This document shows, one piece after another, positions 63,905-64,000 of a DNA stretch of 64,000 bases (position 1 is the first letter of the stretch; each line of letters starts with the position of its first letter). This DNA comes from Eubacterium multiforme (lineage in GTDB: Bacteria; Bacillota; Clostridia; Clostridiales; Clostridiaceae). The position numbers and the translations under genes are program-made. Under the pieces are notes generated by a model. It worked only from the letters and a program-made list of their open reading frames with translations. It had not been told where the DNA came from and ran no database searches. Location of the stretch: NCBI RefSeq assembly GCF_030813415.1, contig NZ_JAUSUF010000002.1, forward strand, positions 349,099 to 413,098. The letters run 5' to 3'.

Positions 63905-64000
63905 CAATCATGACCACCCGTAAAACGGGTGGTTTGCTCTAGCCCTATAAGGGCATGTTACTGGCTGTGCTACTCGCACATCGAAACGGTTTGCCAACCG
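63905..64000 (-). ncRNA. Probable right end and omega-RNA of an IS200/IS605-type element (partial)
   Basis: The base composition changes abruptly from AT-rich to GC-rich near 63910. Four hairpins follow: ACCACCCGT/ACGGGTGGT (63913-63933), GCCCT/AGGGC (63942-63954), TGTGC/GCACA (63966-63980) and CGGTT/AACCG (63987-64000). On the minus strand the order ends in the terminal hairpin then CATGATTGAG, as in the right end and guide-RNA scaffold of TnpB (or IscB) transposons. The nuclease gene would lie beyond 64000 on the minus strand. The boundary is approximate and no transposase is in view, so the class is inferred. Confidence 0.5.

Noticed and set aside
63905..64000. tRNA gene at the right edge
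   Set aside because: The hairpins do not form a cloverleaf: there is no T-loop GTTCGA-type sequence and no acceptor stem pairing within the visible part.

Overview
The window is very AT-rich and reads as the chromosome of a Clostridium sensu stricto (Firmicutes). The evidence is a complete eight-gene spoIIIA sporulation operon, spoVD/SEDS wall genes inside an mraZ-led division cluster, strong AGGAGG ribosome-binding sites with frequent TTG and GTG starts, DivIVA, SepF, SpoIIIA-channel and PRD-antiterminator families, and a CRISPR repeat ending in ATTTAAAT, a type I-B-like clostridial repeat. I do not assign a species. No rRNA or tRNA genes were seen.

Layout, left to right. (1) 1-6900, minus strand: start of nusB, an Asp23-family protein, spoIIIAH to spoIIIAA in reverse order, a small zinc-ribbon protein and efp. 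(2) 6947-12406, minus: a compact type IV pilus / type II secretion-like operon (PilB, PilC, four pilin-like proteins and three very small PilM/N/O-like proteins) with no prepilin peptidase in view, followed by a lipoprotein and dapF. (3) rqcH alone on the plus strand, then a minus-strand run: THUMP methyltransferase, pyrR, an RluD-type pseudouridine synthase, divIVA, ylmH, yggT, sepF, yggS. (4) 21911-33921, minus: division and wall cluster mraZ-rsmH-ftsL-spoVD-murE-murF-mraY-ftsW/spoVE-ftsQ-DUF881-sbp-DUF881, without murD, murG, ftsA or ftsZ. MraZ-type operator repeats lie upstream of mraZ.

(5) 34138-41281: ParB-like and AlkD-like proteins, pstS-pstC-pstA-pstB on the plus strand, an MFS exporter, a short pyrophosphatase-like protein and a small membrane protein. 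(6) 41413-42563: an 18-repeat CRISPR array with no cas gene in the window. (7) 42844-50522: an SDR oxidoreductase, ychF, pdaA, a cyclodeaminase-family protein, a nitroreductase, a TPR protein and a phosphohexomutase. (8) 50662-57411: L25/Ctc, a glucose-type PTS permease under a LicT/GlcT-type antiterminator with a readable RAT/terminator switch, DUF523, a TlpA/CcdA pair and a PfkB kinase. (9) 57692-63792: mutS2, a U32 protein and a ZapA-domain coiled-coil protein. The last ~95 bases are GC-rich, densely hairpinned DNA that looks like the end of an IS200/IS605-type element with its omega-RNA.

Functional threads: sporulation and wall synthesis (spoIIIA, spoVD, SEDS, pdaA), septum placement (SepF, DivIVA, ZapA-like, FtsL/FtsQ), and ribosome-associated quality control (RqcH, YlmH/RqcP, MutS2). 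Most transcription units end in hairpins that can be read directly; these are listed.
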